Assembly (NCBI RefSeq): GCF_014837295.1
Contig: NZ_JACYHB010000008.1
Location: forward strand, 1-64,000
Source: Cellulosimicrobium arenosum
GTDB taxonomy: Bacteria; Actinomycetota; Actinomycetes; Actinomycetales; Cellulomonadaceae
Reading direction: 5' to 3'
Length of the DNA stretch: 64,000 nt
Below are positions 33,765 through 43,158 of this stretch, in pieces (position 1 is the first letter of the stretch; each line of letters opens with the position of its first letter). Below the pieces are notes generated by a model. The model worked only from the letters and a program-made list of their open reading frames with translations, did not search any database and was not told the DNA's origin. The translations under genes were made by a program, and so were the position numbers.

Positions 33765-34928
33765 CTAGAGCTGTGCGGCGCGGGCGTCCGAGGCGCCGGC
33801 GCCGGCGCCGGCGCACGACGCGACCTCCTGCCCGTCGACGCGCAGCGATGCCCGCCAGGTCCATCCCGGCGCCAGCCCGTCGAGCGCCGCCTCCGGCACG
33901 TTGACGGCCTCGGCGACCGATCCCGCGGAGGTCGTGCCCTCGATCTGCTGCCAGGTGCTGCCGCCCGCGTCGAACGAGACACGGAACGTGCTCGCCTCCT
34001 CGGAGACGGGTGCGCCGTCGACGTCCTGCACCGCCAGGACCAGGTCGGCGTCCACCGGCTCGTGGGTCTCGGTCCCGGCCGCGGCGTCGACGAAGTAGAC
34101 CGCGGTCAGCCCCGTCCACCCCGACCCGTAGGGCGTGCTCGGGTCGGGGTCCGTGCTGCTGCGTGTCACGCCCCACCGGGTTGCGGTCACCGTCGTGGGG
34201 ACGAAGTCGGCCTCGACGGACACGAAGGTGAGCGGCGCGGTCGTCGAGTCTGCGGTCGGCGCCGGGTCGCACCCCGTGACCCACGACGACGAGGCCGTGC
34301 TCGTCGGGCCGAGCGCGAATGCCGCGCCCGTGCCGCACAGCACCACCGCGGCGGCGGTCACCAGGGCGGAGGCGCGGCGGCGGGCGAGGGGCCGCGCGGC
34401 GTCGGGCCTGGTCCGGTGGAGCACGACGGTGCTCAGCATCGAGTCCGCGAACGTCTTGCGCTGCGGGTGCCACAGGGGTCGCAGGTATCCGATGAGGAGG
34501 ACGCAGTCCACGACGTGCGCGAGCCAGCGCAGCACCGTCGTGACGATGCCGGCGGGCCGGCCGGTCTCCTGCCGGACGACGACGATCCCGGCGACGCGCT
34601 TGCCGGGCGTCGCCCCCGTGTACGCCTGGAGCAGCGCCAGGCCCAGCACCGTCAGCGCGAGCCAGGCGCTGTCGTCCACGCCGACGCCCGCGCCGGCCCC
34701 GGACGAGAGGCCCGGCAGCACCGCGGGCGCGCTCGTCGCGCCGGCCGCGAGGAACGCCACGCCCCCGACGACCGCGGTGTCCAGCAGGTAGGCGACGACG
34801 CGCCGGGCCCAGCTCGCGTACGGGGGCTGGTCCGGGTCCTGCCCGACGCCGTGCAGGTGCGTCTCGAGGTCGCCGGACCTCGCGTCGTGCGAGAGGACGG
34901 GTGCCCCGGTCGGTGCGTCGCTGGTCAC
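33765..34928 (-). CDS. RDD-family membrane protein
   Basis: 387 residues. The N-terminal RDD domain has WARRVVAYLLDTAVVGG, ATPGKRVAGIVVV and HPQRKTFADSMLSTVVL with three membrane segments. A fourth segment (about 203-225) leads to an extracytoplasmic domain of about 160 residues ending with a Gly/Ala tail. The family role is unclear; some members relate to ion transport. It has a single gene context. Confidence 0.85.
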   Translation of the reverse strand: MTSDAPTGAPVLSHDARSGDLETHLHGVGQDPDQPPYASWARRVVAYLLDTAVVGGVAFLAAGATSAPAVLPGLSSGAGAGVGVDDSAWLALTVLGLALLQAYTGATPGKRVAGIVVVRQETGRPAGIVTTVLRWLAHVVDCVLLIGYLRPLWHPQRKTFADSMLSTVVLHRTRPDAARPLARRRASALVTAAAVVLCGTGAAFALGPTSTASSSWVTGCDPAPTADSTTAPLTFVSVEADFVPTTVTATRWGVTRSSTDPDPSTPYGSGWTGLTAVYFVDAAAGTETHEPVDADLVLAVQDVDGAPVSEEASTFRVSFDAGGSTWQQIEGTTSAGSVAEAVNVPEAALDGLAPGWTWRASLRVDGQEVASCAGAGAGASDARAAQL

Positions 34929-35024
34929 GGCAGGATCTTCGCAGAACGGACGGGCGACGTCACGCGTGCGGGGTCCCGTCCGCGGGCTCGGCCCCCGACG
35001 GGGGAGGCACTCGGGCCCAGGGGC

Positions 35025-36416
35025 TCAGGCGCCCAGCGGGAACCGTCCGGCCGGGTCGTAGCGCGCCCGCACCGACCGCAGCCGCGAGGACGTCTCCGGT
35101 GACCACGCGCGCTCGAGCGTCTCCTCGGTCCACGGGCCGGACAGGAAGTTCGCGTTCGTCTCGCTCGCGGCCCACGGCGCCGACCACGCCGCGAGCGCCT
35201 GCGCGTTCGCCACCATGTCGGGGACCCGGGGCGGGTCCACCCCCACGAGGCTGAGCAGGAAGCCTGCGGTCCGGCCCCCGGCCGCCGACCCGCCGTCGAC
35301 GTCGCGTGCCGCCGCGCCCCCGAGGTGCCGGAGCTCCGCGGCGACGAACGGCGAGTCGCTCCCCGGCCCGTACTCGGCGAGGAACCGGTCGACGAACGAC
35401 TCGTCCACCTCGCGCAGCCCTGCGCCGGACACCCACGAGGGGCTCGCGTCCTCCGGGTCGGCGTGGATCGTCGCGACGGCGGTCGTGGGGATCTCGCCGA
35501 GCGCGTCGGTCAGGACCGGGGCGAGCGCGCGCAGCGGTGCGGCTCGGAGCGCTCCTTCGTGGGCGTCGCCCGCGTAGGCGAAGCGCACGGTGAGCACCGT
35601 GCGCCCGCGCAGCGGCTCGGGGACGAACGGCAGGTCGGGGAGCGCGAGGATCACGGCGGACGTCGAGACGTCGTCGGGTGCGGTGGCCGTCCACCGGGCC
35701 CAGCCGCGGAACGCGTCCTCGACGTGCGGGGTGTCGAAGGTCAGCGACCCGGCGTACAGGCTGCTCAGCTCGACGAGCTCGAGATCGAGGCGCGTCACGA
35801 CGCCGAGACCGCCCTTGCCGCCCCGCAGCGCCCAGAACAGTTCCGGCTCGTGCTCGGCGTCCGTCTCGACCACCGTGCCGTCGGCGAGCACGACACGTGC
35901 CCCGCGGACCCGGTCCGTCGTGAGCCCGTGGCTGCGCACCAGCGGGCCGATCCCGCCGCCGAGCGTGTACCCGACGACGCCGACGTGCGTGGACGACCCG
36001 GTGATCGGCGCGAGCCCGTGCACAGCCGCGGCGTCGATCACGGCCTGCCAGCGGGTGCCCGCACCGACGCGCGCGACCCGGGTCGCCGGGTCGATCTCGA
36101 CGCCGGCCAGGCCCTGGGTCCCGACGACGACGCCGTCGGTCACGGGCCACGCGGCCCCGTGGCCGGTCGCGTGCACGCGGACGGGCAGGTCGTGCGCGGC
36201 GGCGAGCCGGACCGCCTCGACGACGTCCGCCTCGGACTCCGCGAGGACGACGACCGCCGGGTCGTGCTCGATCAGGGTGCTGTGGGCGGCGACGGACTGT
36301 GCGGCGGTCGGGCCGTCGCCGGGAAGGTCGTCGCGCAGGAGCACGCGACCGGTGAGGCGCGCGCCGAGAGCGGCGACCGCGTCGAGCAGGACGATGGAGG
36401 GTGCGCTGGTCGTCAT
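35025..36416 (-). CDS. FAD-binding oxidoreductase (BBE type)
   Basis: 463-residue PCMH-type FAD oxidoreductase. The N-terminal FAD-binding portion has VRVHATGHGAAW, where H may bind flavin covalently, and the GSSTHVGVVGYTLGGGIG block. The C-terminal berberine-bridge-like end has NANFLSGP and RARYDPAGRF. Such enzymes oxidise sugars or secondary metabolites. No Cys for bicovalent attachment is obvious in the second FAD segment, so flavin would be single-linked. The substrate is unknown. Confidence 0.87.
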   Translation of the reverse strand: MTTSAPSIVLLDAVAALGARLTGRVLLRDDLPGDGPTAAQSVAAHSTLIEHDPAVVVLAESEADVVEAVRLAAAHDLPVRVHATGHGAAWPVTDGVVVGTQGLAGVEIDPATRVARVGAGTRWQAVIDAAAVHGLAPITGSSTHVGVVGYTLGGGIGPLVRSHGLTTDRVRGARVVLADGTVVETDAEHEPELFWALRGGKGGLGVVTRLDLELVELSSLYAGSLTFDTPHVEDAFRGWARWTATAPDDVSTSAVILALPDLPFVPEPLRGRTVLTVRFAYAGDAHEGALRAAPLRALAPVLTDALGEIPTTAVATIHADPEDASPSWVSGAGLREVDESFVDRFLAEYGPGSDSPFVAAELRHLGGAAARDVDGGSAAGGRTAGFLLSLVGVDPPRVPDMVANAQALAAWSAPWAASETNANFLSGPWTEETLERAWSPETSSRLRSVRARYDPAGRFPLGA

Positions 36417-36467
36417 AGGAGGAGGAGAGGCCCGCGCGTCGGCTTCGTGACGTCGGGTCGACGGGCG

Positions 36468-37562
36468 CTACCGCTCGGCGAGGGCCGTCAGCACCCGCTG
36501 CACCGACGAGCCCAGACCCCATCGCTCGGTGAGCGCCGCGAGCGCGTCCGGGTCCGCCGGGGCGCTCGGCAGCGCGTCGTGGACGTCGCCCACCGGGGCG
36601 TCGCGGGCCACCTGCACGACGACGGGCGCGGCCTCGAGGTAGTCCGCGGCCTCCGTCAGACGGCGGCGCTGGGTCGCCGTGAGGCCAGGGTCGCCGGCAT
36701 CGCGCGCGGCCAGCACGCCCGCGAGGTCGCCGTACCGGTCGAGCAGCGCGACCGCCGTCTTCTCCCCGATGCCGGGGACGCCGGGCAGGCCGTCGCTCGG
36801 GTCGCCCCGGAGGGTCGCCATGTCGGCGTACGCGGCGCCGGTCGCCAGCCCGTAGCGCTCGGCGAGCCGCGACTGGTCGACGACGTCGAGGTTCCGCACG
36901 CCCTTGGTGGGGTAGAGGATGCGCACGCCGGCGGAGTCGTCGACGAGCTGGAACAGGTCGCGGTCCCCGGTCACCACCTCGACGAGCGCCCGGTCCCCGC
37001 GACCGGCCGCGCGGCCGGACGGGCCCGGTCCGTCGTCGGGTGTCCCCGCGTGCCGCGCGACCTCGAGCGTCGTGAGGGTGCCGATCACGTCGTCGGCCTC
37101 GTACCCGGGCACGCCGACACGCGCGATCCCCAGGGCCGCGAGCACCTCGACGATCACGGGGACCTGGACCAGGAGCCTCTCGGGGACCTCCTCGATGCTC
37201 CTCGGGCCGGTCGCGCCCGGCTCCTCGCGCGCGACGCGGTGGGCCTTGTACGAGCTGATGGCCTCGACGCGGAACGCGGGCCGCCAGTCGTCGTCCCAGC
37301 ACGCGACGAGCCGGTCGGGCCGCCGGTCCGTCACGAGCGTCGCGATCATGTCGAGCAGCCCCCGGACCGCGTTGACGGGCGTGCCGTCGGGGGCCTTGAT
37401 CGAGTCCGGGACGCCGAAGAAAGCGCGGAAGTACAGGCTCGCGGTGTCGAGCAGGAGAAGCTCGGTGCTGGTGCTGGTGCTGGTGCTGGTGCTGGTGCTG
37501 GTGCTGGTGCTGGTGCTGCTGCTGCTGGTTCCCGGTGCCGTCGCGTCGGTGCTCTCGGTCAT
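36468..37562 (-). CDS. 5'-3' exonuclease (PolA N-terminal-like / FEN family)
   Basis: 364 residues with the PIN-like 5'-3' exonuclease fold seen in DNA polymerase I: LLLLDTASLYFRAFFG, YEADDVIGTL, TGDRDLFQLVDD and the helix-hairpin-helix GDPSDGLPGVPGIGEKTAVALL. All key acidic blocks are present. It lacks polymerase domains, so it is a stand-alone exonuclease. The N-terminus carries (Ser-Thr)9 encoded by a hexanucleotide repeat at 37464-37517. The ATG at 37562 lies before this repeat. Confidence 0.88.
   Translation of the reverse strand: MTESTDATAPGTSSSSTSTSTSTSTSTSTSTSTELLLLDTASLYFRAFFGVPDSIKAPDGTPVNAVRGLLDMIATLVTDRRPDRLVACWDDDWRPAFRVEAISSYKAHRVAREEPGATGPRSIEEVPERLLVQVPVIVEVLAALGIARVGVPGYEADDVIGTLTTLEVARHAGTPDDGPGPSGRAAGRGDRALVEVVTGDRDLFQLVDDSAGVRILYPTKGVRNLDVVDQSRLAERYGLATGAAYADMATLRGDPSDGLPGVPGIGEKTAVALLDRYGDLAGVLAARDAGDPGLTATQRRRLTEAADYLEAAPVVVQVARDAPVGDVHDALPSAPADPDALAALTERWGLGSSVQRVLTALAER
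37464..37517. repeat. Hexanucleotide microsatellite (GGTGCT)9 in the exonuclease gene
   Basis: Nine perfect copies of GGTGCT (AGCACC on the coding strand), encoding alternating Ser-Thr near the N-terminus. Length changes would be in-frame and alter only linker length. A GCT run follows it. Confidence 0.9.
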
Positions 37563-37716
37563 GCCGTCATCCTGCCGCACGCGTGTGACGTCGTGCCGCA
37601 CGGCGCCGTCTCGATGCGACCGGCGAGCGACCGATGAGAGCGGACGTCGTGAGCGGTCGACCCTGGGAGCGGGCCGGACGTCCGGTGCCCGGCCCCGCGA
37701 TCCACCTGGAGGCACC

Positions 37717-38100
37717 ATGCTCGGCAAGGGTTTCAGCGGGTTCTCGGTCGACGACGTCGGCGCGGCCCGGACGTTCTACGCGGAGACGCTCGGCGTGCCC
37801 GTGCGGGGCGAGGACATGCTCTGGCTCGACCTGCCGGGCAGCACCGGCATCCTGGTGTACCCCAAGGGCGACGCGCACGAGCCCGCGTCCTTCACGATCC
37901 TCAACTTCCCCGTCCAGGACGTCCCGGGGACGGTCGCGGCGCTGCGCGAGCGCGGCGTCGCGTTCGAGCGGTACGCGGGCACGCCGGTCGAGACCGACGA
38001 CGACTACGTGTTCCGGGGCGGCGGGCCGCTCATCGCGTGGTTCCGCGACCCGGCGGGCAACGTGCTGTCGGTGATCCAGGACGACGGCGCGGGGGAGTAG
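37717..38100 (+). CDS. VOC-family protein
   Basis: 127-residue glyoxalase/bleomycin-resistance-like protein (VDDVGAARTFYAETLGV at the start, RDPAGNVLSVIQDD at the end). A CTGGAGG site precedes ATG 37717. The substrate is unknown. It is divergent from the exonuclease gene. Confidence 0.88.
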   Translation: MLGKGFSGFSVDDVGAARTFYAETLGVPVRGEDMLWLDLPGSTGILVYPKGDAHEPASFTILNFPVQDVPGTVAALRERGVAFERYAGTPVETDDDYVFRGGGPLIAWFRDPAGNVLSVIQDDGAGE

Positions 38101-38147
38101 CACCGTCTCGATCGCCACCACGTACCGAGAGCCTGCCGCTCGACGGG

Positions 38148-39899
38148 TCAGGTGTGCTCGCGGGCCCAGCGCTCGGCGGCGTCGAGGGCCTGCTGCATGC
38201 CCCCGAGGACCTCGTCCGTCGCCTCGATGACGGCGTCCTCACCGAGCTCGTCGACGGTCCCGGTGCGCTGGAGCAGTGCGTACATCGCGGGGGAGATGCC
38301 GGCGAGGTAGAGCCGGTTCCCCTGGGCCTGCAGCGTCTTCGCGGTGCGGTGCAGCAGGTCGACCATCGCCGACGACGGGATGTCCGGGAGCGTGCGCAGC
38401 ACGAGCACGAGCGCGGCCCCGTGGGCGTCGTCGCCGCGCGGGAGCGCGCGCTCGATCGTGGGGAGCCCGGCGAAGAACGACGTCCCGGCGTAGTCGACGA
38501 TCGTGACCTCACCGGACGTCAGCGTGGGCGGGACGTCGGGCGACGCGTGCCAGCGGCCCTCGCCGTCGCGCGTCAGCAGGAGGAGCCGCGACTGCCGGGC
38601 GGCCTGCACGCAGTAGAGCAGGAGGGAGAGCACCGCGCCGAGCACGATCGCCTGCTGGAGCGGCAGCGCCGTCGTCGCGAGGAACGTGAGGACCATCGCG
38701 GCGGACGACAGCGGCGAGGTCCGCAGCACCAGGCGGATCTCGCGCCGCTTGCCCCAGATCAGCTCACCGCCGACGACGAGGATGAGCCCGCCGATCACGG
38801 GCATGGGGATGAGCTCGGCGACACCGCCCAGGAGCACGACGACGAGCGCGAGGAACACGCCGCTGACGACGCCGGCCCAGCGCGTCTGCGCCCCCGCGTC
38901 CACCGCGACCCCGGTGCGCGACATCGACCCGCCGCTCGGCAGGGCCTGGAAGAAGCCGCCCGCGACGTTCGCCCAGCCCTGGGAACGGAAGTCGGCGTTC
39001 GCGTCGGAGCGCGACCCGTCGGGGTTCGGCATCGACGGCGCGATGCTCGCGGCCTGCGCGAGACCGACGAGCGCGACGGCGAACGCGCCGCCCACGAGCG
39101 ACGGCGCCACGGACAGGTCGGGCAGGGACAGGCCGGGGAGCGCCGCAGGGATCGACGCGATGTCGGACACCTGTCGCACGTCGATCGACGCGAGCACCAC
39201 GACGACGCTCACGACGACCATCGCCACGAGCAGCGCGACGGGCACGAGCCGCTCGACGCGGCGCGCGAGGGCCCAGACGACGACCGTCGCCACGGCGACG
39301 AGCGTGGCGGCGAGCTCCCACGAGCCGATGTGCACGAGCCAGTCCCCGAGCTGGTACAGCCGGTTGTGTCCCCGCGGGTCGTACCCGGTCGCGTCCTCCA
39401 GCACGCCGGTGACGATCTGGAGCGCGATCCCGGTGGAGAAGCCGGTCATGACCGCGTTCGACACGAAGCTCATGACCGCGCCCAGGCGCAGGAAGCCCAT
39501 GAGGAGCATCGCGATCCCCACCATGACGGTCAGCGTCGCGACGTTCGCCGGGTCCTTCGGATCGAGGCCGACGCCGCTGAGCACGCTCTGCGACGTCAGC
39601 GCGATCGCGCTCGTGAGGGTCGTGACCATGAGGACCGTGCGCGCGGTGAGCGAGCCGACGATCGCCGGCACCACACCGGCGTAGAGACCCGCGACGGGGT
39701 TGAACCCGGCGATCGACGCGTACGCCATGCCCTCGGGGATGGAGAACAGGCCGGTGACCATGCCGGAGACGACGTCCGACTTCTTGGGCCTGCCGATGCG
39801 ACGGCCGAGCCTGCGGGCCGCCGACGGGGGCTCCGTCGGCTGCGGACGGGCATCGTCGGACGAGCCCGCCTGGCCGGGCTCGTGCGGGTGCGCGGGCAT
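38148..39899 (-). CDS. SulP-family anion transporter with STAS domain
   Basis: 583 residues: SulP transmembrane domain with about 12 segments, including GLFSIPEGMAYASIAGFNPVAGLYAG and the central QGWANVAGGFFQALPSGGSMSRTGVA motif, then a C-terminal STAS domain (about 455-560). These proteins carry sulfate, bicarbonate or other anions. Start ATG 39899 gives better codon use; an in-frame GTG at 39953 has the only GGAG nearby, so the true start may be 18 codons earlier. The next gene, DUF1269, is divergent. Confidence 0.9.
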   Translation of the reverse strand: MPAHPHEPGQAGSSDDARPQPTEPPSAARRLGRRIGRPKKSDVVSGMVTGLFSIPEGMAYASIAGFNPVAGLYAGVVPAIVGSLTARTVLMVTTLTSAIALTSQSVLSGVGLDPKDPANVATLTVMVGIAMLLMGFLRLGAVMSFVSNAVMTGFSTGIALQIVTGVLEDATGYDPRGHNRLYQLGDWLVHIGSWELAATLVAVATVVVWALARRVERLVPVALLVAMVVVSVVVVLASIDVRQVSDIASIPAALPGLSLPDLSVAPSLVGGAFAVALVGLAQAASIAPSMPNPDGSRSDANADFRSQGWANVAGGFFQALPSGGSMSRTGVAVDAGAQTRWAGVVSGVFLALVVVLLGGVAELIPMPVIGGLILVVGGELIWGKRREIRLVLRTSPLSSAAMVLTFLATTALPLQQAIVLGAVLSLLLYCVQAARQSRLLLLTRDGEGRWHASPDVPPTLTSGEVTIVDYAGTSFFAGLPTIERALPRGDDAHGAALVLVLRTLPDIPSSAMVDLLHRTAKTLQAQGNRLYLAGISPAMYALLQRTGTVDELGEDAVIEATDEVLGGMQQALDAAERWAREHT

Positions 39900-40077
39900 G
39901 CCGAGAGCGAACCACGCGAGGCAGAGCACCGCATCTCGGCTGCGCCTCGCCACGACGCAGCTCCGGTGGCGGTTCCCCGGGGGCCGCCATAGTGTCGGCA
40001 CGGCCGGGACGCCGCCACGTCCGTGGAGACGAGCCCCGTCCCGCTCGACCGACCGACGTGATCGAGAAGGAGCCGAC

Positions 40078-40575
40078 GTGGCAACCCTGACCGTGTGGAA
40101 GTTCGACGACGCGAGCGGTGCGGAGCGGGCCGAGCGACAGCTGCTTTCCCTCCAGAAGCAGGAGCTCGTCCACGTGCAGGACGCCGCGACGGTGTCCTGG
40201 GAGCCGGGCAGGAAGAAGCCGAGGACGAGGCAGGGCACCAGCACCACGGGTGTCGGTGCGCTCGGCGGCACCTTCTGGGGGCTGCTCTTCGGCCTGATCT
40301 TCCTCGTCCCGCTGCTCGGTGCCGCGATCGGTGCCGCCACGGGCGCGCTCGCCGGCGCGCTGACGGACGTCGGGATCGACGACGACTTCATCGAGTCGGT
40401 CCGCAGCAAGGTCACTCCTGGCACGTCCGCGCTGTTCGTCCTCACGACCGGGGCGGTTCTCGACCGCGTCCACGACGCGCTGCGCGCGGAGGGGTTCGAG
40501 GGCGAGCTGATCCAGACCAACCTGTCGGCGGAGGAGGAGGCCCAGCTCCGGGCCGCCTTCGACGAGAACGACTGA
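40078..40575 (+). CDS. DUF1269-type membrane protein
   Basis: 165 residues. N-terminus VATLTVWKFDDASGAERAER, a central Gly-rich double glycine-zipper-like segment (GALGGTFWGLLFGLIFLVPLLGAAIGAATGALAGAL) and a C-terminal VTPGTSALFVL block. It is a paralogue of 44066-44548. GTG 40078 has GAAGGAG upstream. The family name DUF1269 is recalled from similar proteins; function unknown. Confidence 0.82.
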   Translation: MATLTVWKFDDASGAERAERQLLSLQKQELVHVQDAATVSWEPGRKKPRTRQGTSTTGVGALGGTFWGLLFGLIFLVPLLGAAIGAATGALAGALTDVGIDDDFIESVRSKVTPGTSALFVLTTGAVLDRVHDALRAEGFEGELIQTNLSAEEEAQLRAAFDEND

Positions 40576-40633
40576 CCCTCCTGCTGCGCGTTCGCCGCCG
40601 CCGCGCCTCGACCACGACGAAGGAGCCCGACCC

Positions 40634-41305
40634 ATGGGTGCTGCGATCGGACAGTCGCTGCCTGTCGCGCTCGGTGTGATGATCAGCCCGCTTCCCATCG
40701 TGGCGGTGGTCCTCATGCTCAGCAGCGCCAAGGGCAAGGTGAACGCGTTCGCCTTCCTGCTGGGCTGGTTCGTCGCGGTGGGTGGCGTCGCGCTCGTCGT
40801 GGCGCTGCTCGCGGGCTCGGGGGCCGACGACGACGGGGCCGCGCCCGCCTGGGCGGCGTGGCTCAAGATCGTCCTCGGCGTCCTGCTGCTGCTCGTCGCG
40901 GTGCGCCAGTGGCAGGGACGTCCCCGGGCAGGCACGGAACCGCCGACGCCGAGGTGGATGCAGGCGGTCGACACGTTCACGCCCGTGAAGGCGGCAGGTC
41001 TCGCCGTCCTCCTGGGTGCGATCAACCCGAAGAACCTGCTGCTCGTGGTCTCCGGCGGTTCGACGATCGGCGCCGCTGCCGCCGGCGACACGACCGTGAG
41101 CGTCGTCGCGGCGATCGTCTTCGCCGTCGTCGCGAGCATCGGCGTGGCACTGCCGGTGGTCGTCTACGTGTCGACGGGCGACCGGGCGGGGAAGATGCTC
41201 GACGAGATGAAGGCCTGGCTGGTCGGCCACAACGCCGTCGTCATGGCGGTCCTGCTGCTCGTCATCGGCGCGAAGATGCTCGGGGACGGCATCTCGCTGC
41301 TCTGA
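40634..41305 (+). CDS. GAP-family membrane protein (LysE-like fold)
   Basis: 223 residues with about six membrane segments: a conserved N-terminal ALGVMISPLPIVAVVLMLSS, and LGAINPKNLLLVVSGG in the middle. It resembles GAP/Sap-type proteins linked to glycopeptidolipid or small-molecule export in actinobacteria. It sits 58 bp after the DUF1269 gene and may be co-transcribed. A hairpin follows it. Confidence 0.85.
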   Translation: MGAAIGQSLPVALGVMISPLPIVAVVLMLSSAKGKVNAFAFLLGWFVAVGGVALVVALLAGSGADDDGAAPAWAAWLKIVLGVLLLLVAVRQWQGRPRAGTEPPTPRWMQAVDTFTPVKAAGLAVLLGAINPKNLLLVVSGGSTIGAAAAGDTTVSVVAAIVFAVVASIGVALPVVVYVSTGDRAGKMLDEMKAWLVGHNAVVMAVLLLVIGAKMLGDGISLL

Positions 41306-41321
41306 GCCGGCACGCCGGCTC
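41304..41321. terminator. Hairpin between GAP-family and AI-2E genes
   Basis: GAGCCGGC-AC-GCCGGCTC: perfect 8-bp arms around two bases, beginning in the GAP-family stop codon and ending 12 bp before the convergent gene's stop. It can act for both genes. Confidence 0.65.
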
Positions 41322-41333
41322 GGATCGCCGAGG

Positions 41334-42557
41334 CTAGTCGATGCCTTCCCTGCGACGCTCGTCGACGGTCCGGGCCGCTTCGCGCGCCGCGCGCTCGTTC
41401 GCGCGGCGCCGCGAACCACGACGGCCGCTCCTCTTGTCCCGGGCCGCCTTCTCCGGGTCGTGCAGCAGCTCCGAGTCGACGAGCTCGTGGCGCTGCAGGT
41501 AGGTGTTGCCCACCGCCTGGATCGTGGCCGCGATCGGGAGCGAGAGGAACGCGCCGAGCGCGCCGAACACGGCACCGAAGGCGAGCACGACGACGAAGCT
41601 CACCGCCGGGTTCATCTCCAGCGCTCGCGCCGAGACCTTGGGCGAGAAGACCAGGTTCTCGAGCTGCTGGTAGGCGATGATGAAGATCAGCACGGCGACG
41701 GCCTGCGGCACCCCCTGCGAGGTCAGCGCGACCGCGACGGGGAGCGCGCCGCCGATGTAGGTGCCGATCGTGGGCACGAACTGCGAGACGACCCCCGTGA
41801 ACACCGCGAGCGGCAGTGCGTACGGCGTGTCCACGATGAGCAGGAACACGAACGTGAACGCGGCGGACAGCGATGCCAGGACGATGCGAGAGCTGATGAA
41901 GTCCGAGACCTTGATCTGCGTGACCTCCCACAGGTACAGGACCTCCTCCTGCCGGTCCGGGGACAGGAACCGGCAGACCGCTGCCCGGAACGACGGGCCG
42001 GCGGCGAGCAGGTAGTAGGTGACGAGCAGGATCGTCAGCGCCGCGAAGATGCCGCCGATGATCGTGGAGCCGATGACGATCGCGCCCGTCGCGACGTCCT
42101 GCCCGAACTGGGAGAACACCTCGTGCAAGAGCTCGTCCGACGCCGGGAGCACCACGTCGAACTGGCTCTCGAGGTACTCGCTGACGTTGAGGTAGAGGCG
42201 TGGGACCGCCTCCCCCAGCTGGAAGAGCTGCTGGATGAACAGGTTGCCGAAGAGCGCGAGGATCACCAGGATCACGACGATCGACCCGATGAGGGAGACC
42301 CCGGCCGCCAGCCCCCGCTTCCATCCGTGCCGCACGAGCCACACCACGATCGGCTCGAGAGCGAGCGCGAGGAAGAACGCGAGGAGGACGTTGACGCCCA
42401 GCCCCTTCAGCTGACCCAGCGCGTACCACGCGAAGATGGCGAGGAACACTCCCACGACGGCCATGAGCATCGCGCGGGGGATCCAGCGGGGCGGTCGGCG
42501 CGAGTCGTGCTGGACGGGGCGCGTGCCGTCGTCGACCGCGGGCTTGGGCTCGCTCAT
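41334..42557 (-). CDS. AI-2E family transporter (UPF0118)
   Basis: 407-residue membrane protein with about eight segments, belonging to the AI-2E/PerM family: LLVTYYLLAAGPSFRAAV, FVPTIGTYIGGALPV and the LENLVFSPKV block. Family members export autoinducers or ions (some are Na+/H+ or siderophore exporters); the substrate is unknown. The C-terminal tail is strongly basic. Confidence 0.9.
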   Translation of the reverse strand: MSEPKPAVDDGTRPVQHDSRRPPRWIPRAMLMAVVGVFLAIFAWYALGQLKGLGVNVLLAFFLALALEPIVVWLVRHGWKRGLAAGVSLIGSIVVILVILALFGNLFIQQLFQLGEAVPRLYLNVSEYLESQFDVVLPASDELLHEVFSQFGQDVATGAIVIGSTIIGGIFAALTILLVTYYLLAAGPSFRAAVCRFLSPDRQEEVLYLWEVTQIKVSDFISSRIVLASLSAAFTFVFLLIVDTPYALPLAVFTGVVSQFVPTIGTYIGGALPVAVALTSQGVPQAVAVLIFIIAYQQLENLVFSPKVSARALEMNPAVSFVVVLAFGAVFGALGAFLSLPIAATIQAVGNTYLQRHELVDSELLHDPEKAARDKRSGRRGSRRRANERAAREAARTVDERRREGID

Positions 42558-42696
42558 GCGTCCGAACGTAGCGTCGCACCCGGCGTCGGGCACACGGGCG
42601 CGCCGCCCTCCCGGATGCCGAAACCGCCCGACGGTGCCACGATCGACGCGCACGCCGTCGGGCCCGGTCCGGGGTCCAGGACAGGGAAGGAAGAAC

Positions 42697-43104
42697 ATGT
42701 CACGTCAGTCACAGGTCACCGCGTGGGTCGGATGGGTCTGGTTCGCGGGGATCGTGCTGGTCATGATCGGCCTCTTCAACGTCATCAGCGGCGCGGTCGC
42801 GGCCTTCTCGCCGAAGGACCTGGTCACGGTCTCCGAGGGTGCCGTCGTCGTGCTCGACGTCTCGACGTGGGGATGGATCCACCTGGCCTCCGGGGTCCTC
42901 ATCGCGCTCGTCGGTTTCTTCCTCCTCGCCGGGCGCCGATGGGCCCGTCTCGTCGCGATCGTCCTCGTCGTGCTGAACACCCTGACCCAGTTCACGACGC
43001 TCCAGCTCACGCCGTGGTGGTCGCTCGCGACCATCGTCCTCGACCTCTTCGTGCTGTGGGCGCTCATCGTCCACGGCGACGAGGCCGAGCGCGCGGCGCG
43101 CTGA
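42697..43104 (+). CDS. DUF7144-like membrane protein
   Basis: 135 residues with four membrane segments; N-terminal AWVGWVWFAGIVLVMIGLFNVISG and the WGWIHLASGVLIALVGFFLLAGRRWARL block are typical of this actinobacterial family. Function unknown. It precedes the DUF6325-SHOCT-DUF1269 set. GGAAGG precedes ATG 42697. Confidence 0.82.
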   Translation: MSRQSQVTAWVGWVWFAGIVLVMIGLFNVISGAVAAFSPKDLVTVSEGAVVVLDVSTWGWIHLASGVLIALVGFFLLAGRRWARLVAIVLVVLNTLTQFTTLQLTPWWSLATIVLDLFVLWALIVHGDEAERAAR

Positions 43105-43158
43105 GCCGCCGACCCAGCCAGTCGCTCAACCGCCACCCCAACACCCGGGAGAATCCTC

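Noticed and set aside
41464-42550. AI-2E transporter taken as evidence of quorum sensing
   Set aside because: The family name is historical; members transport different substrates and no luxS or lsr gene is seen here.
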